From the NCBI GenBank assembly GCA_037953745.1, contig JBAKBP010007930.1, positions 1 to 64,000 of the forward strand: DNA of 64,000 bases, given 5' to 3'. The notes beneath the pieces are model-generated. The model was not told the origin of the DNA. It made no database searches and saw nothing but the letters and a program-made list of their open reading frames with translations. The translations under genes were made by a program, and so were the position numbers. This DNA is from Lithodes maja. Its lineage: Eukaryota; Arthropoda; Malacostraca; Decapoda; Lithodidae. Each line of letters begins with the position of its first letter. Within the stretch, counting starts at the first letter, position 1. Positions 59,286 to 64,000 of the stretch are shown piece after piece.

Positions 59286-61110
59286 TTTTTTGCTTCCGTG
59301 GCCGGGGACCATCAGAGAGTGCCGAGCGCATTACTGAGGTAATCCTTTCGGGCATGGAAGCATACATCCCATTCTCTTTCTCTCATATTAACTCACAAAT
59401 ATCTTGGTTTATTCACATTTATTCTACTGCTGTTCGCAATAAGGAGGAAGCATTCAAACGGTACCGTCACCTTCAAACTAAAAAATCCCGTACTTTATAT
59501 ATCTTTGCCCGGAATCAAGTCAAATCTGTCCTTCTAAAAGTCTCTTATCAATAACAAATGCTCTGAACTTTCCAACTACTGTATAGCTCTTCCCAAGCTT
59601 TTTGGCATCTAGCCAAAAACCTCTCCAACAATTTCACTTCCTCATCTTTCCCTCCTTTTTTCCACTCTGACGGTACAACCGTCACCTCTTCCTCTGACAA
59701 AGATGAACTCTTCACTCAAACTTTTGCTAGAAACTCCACCTTGGATGATTCCGGGACTACTCCTCCCTCTCTACCCCTCTCTCACTTGTTTATGCCCAAT
59801 ATCATAATATCTTCTAAGGATGTACTCTCAGCCCTCCCTGGGCTTAATATTTAGAAGGCATATGAACCGGATGGTGTTCATCCTGCTGTACTTATAAACT
59901 GTTATTCCATGCTGACTCCCTGCCTAGTCCAAAGCATTTCGCCTCATCAACTCACTTCCTCTTACTAGTTCCCTACAATCTCTTTCTACACGCCGCAATG
60001 TTCCATCTCTCTCACTCTTCTATCACTATTACAATAATAGGTAGGTGTTCTTCAGAGAGCTCTCAGTGCATACTTCCTCCCTTGTGGCGAGTGCGAGGCA
60101 CCCGCCTTTCAACACAGTCCCATTCCTATTGTGTCCAGATCTCAAATTTTCTCAGTCTTTCTTCTACTTAACCCGGGAGCTGCGGGAAGACTCTTAAGAG
60201 TTCCCCCGGCGGACTGCGGGAAGACTCTCCTGAGTAAGTAAAATTAAAAATCAACTTTTGACATCGAAAAAAAAATATTTGTTTTATTTTTATTTTTTTA
60301 TTTTTTTATTTTTGTTTGGCCCCTGGGCCATGCAAAATCTCAGTCCTCTACCTCCCCTCCTTCCCCACTTTCCTGCTATCCCTCAGTTATCACCTATTTT
60401 CCCTATTATTCCCTTATTCTGAGGTATATTTTCGTGCTAACATTAGCGAGTTGCAAGCAGGGTGTTGTCATCACTGATGGCAATCGAGTGCAAGAGAGAG
60501 AGAGAGAGTATCGATCGACTGTGTCGCAGTGGCCTTGGGGAAAATTGGCGGGAAGGTAGCTTGCCTCACCCATACATTATACAACTCGCGGGCTATATCT
60601 CCGATTTTGACCATCCAAACGCTGTTTTCACTCGTTTTATTGTTGTTTCAGGTTAATACCTTTATAATCAACCCATAATAGGCGCATATGGATAATTATT
60701 AATGCTATTAATGGTACAATGAATATTTTAGTGACGGAAACACCTCAAATACGTCAGCACAGGGGGAGGTTTTCAATTACCCCCGTGCGCACTTCAGAGG
60801 TTAAGTGAACTCTGGAACTCTCTCCCTCAATCAATCTTTCCTTCATCCTATGACTTAAACTGCTTTAAACTTTGTGTGTCCAGGCATTTTGACACCAACT
60901 TCCCTTGAATTTTGGGTCTGTCACTCTGTTGGCTTTGGGGGAGACACTCGTTACAGGCAACCTGCCTTTTGTTTCCTTACACATAGAAAAAAAACGCCTT
61001 CAGTCGAGCCTTACTTATCCAGTCATACTCTCATTCATTCAGTTCTCATACTCATATTTAGGAGTCTCACTTTACTCTGTAACTCCTATAACTAAGTATT
61101 GAGCCACATA
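59285..61110 (+). mobile_element. CR1/Jockey-like relic J3, interrupted by W2
   Basis: Plus-strand: 'ccgtggccggggaccatcagagagtgcc' (EN end), AFKRYRHLQTKKSRTLYIFA, SSKDVLSALPGLN, KAYEPDGVHPAV and then, beyond W2, LWNSLPQSIFPSSYDLNCFK and the UTR. A long middle part of the RT, including the active site, is missing. W2 sits in the FFY-x-ELWNSLP segment at a TTAA. Confidence 0.7.
60172..60800 (+). mobile_element. TTAA-type non-autonomous element W2 (629 bp)
   Basis: TTAA at 60168-60171 and 60801-60804; ends CCCGGGAGCTGCGGG and CCTCTGAAGTGCGCACGG (inward). Nearly identical to W1 without its LTR insert, giving the empty site 'cgtgctaacattagcg' at about 60434-60449. Confidence 0.85.
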
Positions 61111-61220
61111 TCTATATCTTAAGTATATTGAGACTATATAACCTTAACTGCTAATACTATAACTTGTATATTATTAAACTGTATTATTTTAACTTCATTG
61201 ATTTATGCACATATTATGTC

Positions 61221-61292
61221 TTGATAGAGTAATGCATAAGTGCGCAGAATTTCGATGTGAGTATCCTAGGTTCGAGTCCTTGGAGTGCCACA
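61221..61292 (+). mobile_element. tRNA-like SINE head T3
   Basis: Perfect B box GGTTCGAGTCC (61269-61279) with a weak A-box-like 'ttgatagagtaatgcataag' 40 bases upstream. Surrounding sequence 61110-61430 is AT-rich with no gene. Confidence 0.4.
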
Positions 61293-61429
61293 TGTATTTG
61301 TTGATTTCATTAATTGAGTTTAGAGGTGAAGTTGGTTGGTGGAAAAAACATAATAATGTAATATAACCCCTAAAAACATTATACTATAAAGCAACTGACA
61401 GCAGTCCTTTGTCTCCTCCTATTTTCTCT

Positions 61430-61790
61430 AGTCGAGTGTCCAAGCCTAATGTGGATGTTGTGTGTATGTGCACAACAAACTCTCTTGCTCTAGTGTTCCC
61501 GAATTGATTCCCCTGAATTCTCAACTATCTGGCTCAAACTTCCCTGTCATTCTCAAACTAAATAGTTCTGTGCTGTCTATATCTCTCCCTGAACTCTACT
61601 GACTTTCTTAAATTCCTCGTGTATCTGAATTCTAAAGTGGAACACATCCTATCAACCTCTCCTTTCTCAAAAATCTCCATCTTAGAGTCTTTCAATGTTC
61701 ACCGCCGCCCATTGTGACGAGACGATGTCCTACACAAAACGCCCGGTTGGACCACCCCTGGACGGACGCATTACCTATACTTGTCAAAAG
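61430..61790 (+). mobile_element. CR1/Jockey-like EN fragment J4
   Basis: 'cctatcaacctctcctttctcaaaaatctccatcttagagtctttcaatgttcacc' encodes a degraded form of the EN segment that also occurs, inverted, in J2 near 59220. Stops throughout. Confidence 0.55.
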
Positions 61791-61848
61791 CAAAACACAC
61801 CTATCTTAACTTTTTTGCCATCATATGAATTAATATTCATTACGCCTG

Positions 61849-62540
61849 GTCTTCGAAAGGGGTGAAGTCACAGAGTGTGAGGTGAAGTTGAACGGTCAGG
61901 CTATGGAGATTATCAGCTCTTTTAAGTATCTGGGCAGTGTGTTGAGTAAAGATGAGACTATGGATGAAGAAGTGCGGGAGAGGATGCAACAGGGGAAGAG
62001 GGTTGTAGGAACGTTGAAAGCAGTAACAAGAAATAGAGTGGTCAGTATGGAAGTGAAGAAGTCCTTGCATGACAGTGTGGTAATCCCGACACTAACTTAC
62101 GGAAGCGAAGCATGGACGTTCGGGAAGAGACTCAGACCAAGAGTGAGAGCAGTGGAAATGAGTTACTTGAGAAGTGCGTGCGGAGTTACATGGAGGGATA
62201 GACAGACGAATGAGAAAGTAAGAAGGAGGTGCGGTGTGGAGGTAGATGTGCTGGAAAGTGTGAAAAGGAACAACTTGAGATGGTTCGGCCATATGGAACG
62301 TATGGAAAGCGAGAGATTGACTAAGGGGGTGTACGAGAGCGAGGTGGAAGGACAGAGAGGGAGATGTGCACCGAGGGAGAGGTGGAAGGATGGAGTGAGG
62401 AAGTATATGAATGAAGGCGGTGCTGGTTGGGAGGAGGGGCGTCGACTGACTGGGGACAGAGGTGCATGGGGGTGGTTCGTTCGTGGCCACCCCTTCGGGG
62501 ATCACGGTGTCAGGCAATTGATAGATAGATAGACGCCTAA
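61849..62540 (+). mobile_element. RTE-B 3' end, least damaged copy
   Basis: An open frame (61882-62532) reads VKLNGQAMEIISSFKYLGSV, MDEEVRERMQQGKRVVGTLK, SLHDSVVIPTLTYGSEAWTF, LRSACGVTWRDRQTNEKVRR and RWFGHMERMESERLTKGVYE. This is the RT connection/thumb and C-terminal part without the FADD site. It ends 'gatcacggtgtcaggcaattgatagatagatag'. It serves as the reference for the split copy at 28436-38360. Confidence 0.75.
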
Positions 62541-62701
62541 ACGACTCCGTTTGTGCAGTAAATTATTCAATTGATGATATTAAATATTTGCCTCCACACA
62601 ACATCCGCTCAACACATTCTTAATGATTGTCCTAGCTACAATACGCCCATTTATAAGTCACTTAATTAATGACACATTACACAAGCCCCTATCAACGATA
62701 T

Positions 62702-62827
62702 ACAGGGGCGGTATCTTTAATACTACTAGTATTACTAATAATGATGATGATGATGATGATGACAGGGGCGGTATCTTTAATACTACTAGTATTACTAATA
62801 ATGATGATGATGATGATGATGATGATG

Positions 62828-62865
<38 letters not shown>

Positions 62866-62868
62866 AAA
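62702..62868. repeat. Duplicated 60-bp unit and (GAT)n(ATC)n palindromic microsatellite
   Basis: 'acaggggcggtatctttaatactactag...' occurs at 62702 and 62762, each followed by GAT units. The second run flips at 'gatgatgatcatcatcat' into (ATC)n to about 62865, a self-complementary tract. Confidence 0.92.
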
Positions 62869-63100
62869 GTAGAAGTGCCGCTTTGCCCCAAATCAAAACG
62901 GCATACCCATATTGCAACTCTGCGATGGGTTACCATCATCACTAGGCTACTATTACCACCATCAACACTGCCTAATAGTGCAGTGTTCTTCATTTACCTA
63001 ATAGTACAGTGTTCTCCATTCATAACAAAACTATCGTATAACAACTGGGATTATAATATTGTGGCTTGTGCGTGAAAATTAAGCCTACTCTGAATAAGTG
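62869..63100. other. No gene seen
   Basis: Unique-looking sequence; a 20-base near-duplicate (cctaatagtgcagtgttct / cctaatagtacagtgttct) occurs around 62970-63015. Confidence 0.5.
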
Positions 63101-63713
63101 AGTTCCAGAAAGATGTGGTATGGTGCGCTACTTAGTGTAATTAGAATGATAGTACTGTAATAGTTCCAGAAAGATGTGGTATGGTGCGCTACTTAGTGTA
63201 ATTAGAATGATAGTACTGTAATAGTTCCAGAAAGATGTGATATGGTGCGCTACTTAGTGTAATTAGAATGATAGTACTGTAATAGTTCCAGAAAGATGTG
63301 GTATGGTGCGCTACTTAGTGTAATTAGAATGATAGTACTGTAATAGTTCCAGAAAGATGTGGTATGGTGCGCTACTTAGTGTAATTAGAATGATAGTACT
63401 GTAATAGTTCCAGAAAGATGTGGTATGGTGCACTACTTAGTGTATTTAGAATGATAGTACTGTAATAGTTCCAGAAAGATGTGGTATGGTGCGCTACTTA
63501 GTGTAATTAGAATGATAGTACTGTAATAGTTCCAGAAAGATGTGGTATGGTGCGCTACTTAGTGTATTTAGAATGATAGTACTGTAATAGTTCCAGAAAG
63601 ATGTGGTATGGTGCGCTACTTAGTGTAATTAGAATGCTAGTACTGTAATAGTTCCAGAAAGATGTGGTATGGTGCGCTACTTAGTGTAATTAGAATGATA
63701 GTACTGTAATAGT
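63101..63713 (+). repeat. 61-bp satellite, ten units
   Basis: The unit starts agttccagaaagatgtggta and ends gatagtactgtaat, at an exact 61-bp period from 63101. Units differ by single bases only (for example gtga for gtgg at about 63240, gcact for gcgct at about 63432). It ends abruptly at 'gtaatagttttcaggg'. No gene follows to 64000. Confidence 0.95.
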
Positions 63714-64000
63714 TTTCAGGGCTTCTAGTAATTACAACTTGTGTACCATATTGACTGGTTAGGAATACGTCAAAAGTTTATTAATAATCAGCAATAAAAA
63801 TTATTAATACGGGATTATCGGTCCTTTGAAATACAGTATGTGCTCCATAATTTGTTCTTTCCTTTCACATATAAACATTACGCTACTCAGTGTGCAGTTG
63901 GGTCTGAGTACATGATCACATTAATATTATCCCAGTATTCGATAATTGGATATCAATCGTAGTCATGTACTTAACCTGTAACTGTCTTGGTGGTGTAATG

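Noticed and set aside
62623..63075. 150-codon frame with D- and H-runs
   Set aside because: Made by the GAT/ATC microsatellite; no coding evidence outside the repeat.

Overview
The window is eukaryotic, and an arthropod, most probably a decapod crustacean, is the best fit. The evidence is spliced exons of a clan-2 cytochrome P450, abundant (TAGA)n, (ACAT)n and (GAT)n microsatellites, and a mix of Gmr1-like, DIRS-like, CR1/RTE-like and piggyBac elements. The species cannot be fixed from sequence alone. There are no operons or prokaryotic features.

The only confident host gene is a cytochrome P450 read on the minus strand. Six coding exons (41307-41223, 40077-39975, 38816-38686, 28408-28190, 27565-27366, 1192-1078) join with matching phases (1,2,1,1,0,1) into about 284 codons. 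They run from a membrane anchor and proline-rich hinge through the C-helix WxxxR motif. The I-helix, ExxR and heme-cysteine exons must lie left of base 1. Positions 1-41.3 kb are therefore mainly P450 introns of 1.1, 1.2, 10.3, 0.6 and 26.2 kb, and the two longest owe most of their length to nested transposons.

Nest 1 (about 2.46-22.48 kb, intron 5): an RTE-like non-LTR element is split twice. The first split is an AAC-tailed short retroelement (minus strand) that itself carries a complete Gmr1-like LTR retrotransposon (3005-12590, integrase upstream of reverse transcriptase, TSD CTGC). The second is an 8.45-kb DIRS-like element (13326-21780) with inverted termini, an internal complementary region, Gag, RT/RNase H and a tyrosine recombinase. 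Nest 2 (about 28.44-38.36 kb, intron 3): a second RTE-like element is interrupted by a tRNA-like SINE and by a CR1-like element. The CR1-like element was hit by an intact piggyBac transposon (30659-34948) and by a TTAA-type non-autonomous element (35550-37135). The latter contains a 952-bp LTR miniature with a tRNA-Leu primer site and pol III-like boxes in each LTR.

The right part (41.3-64 kb, 5' of the P450 start) holds a perfect-stem foldback, a 17-bp minisatellite, CR1/Jockey-like relics (one pair head to head), a second Gmr1-like copy on the minus strand (46104-55642), an RTE-like 3' end, a (GAT)n/(ATC)n palindromic microsatellite and ten copies of a 61-bp satellite. Short TTAA-flanked MITEs (family Y) and a roughly 95-bp dispersed repeat (family Z) recur beside P450 exons. 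Exon 6 sits between two TTAA elements, 8 and 11 bp from its splice sites.

Family letters (X, Y, Z, W, S, T, J, RTE-A, RTE-B) are labels used only in this report.
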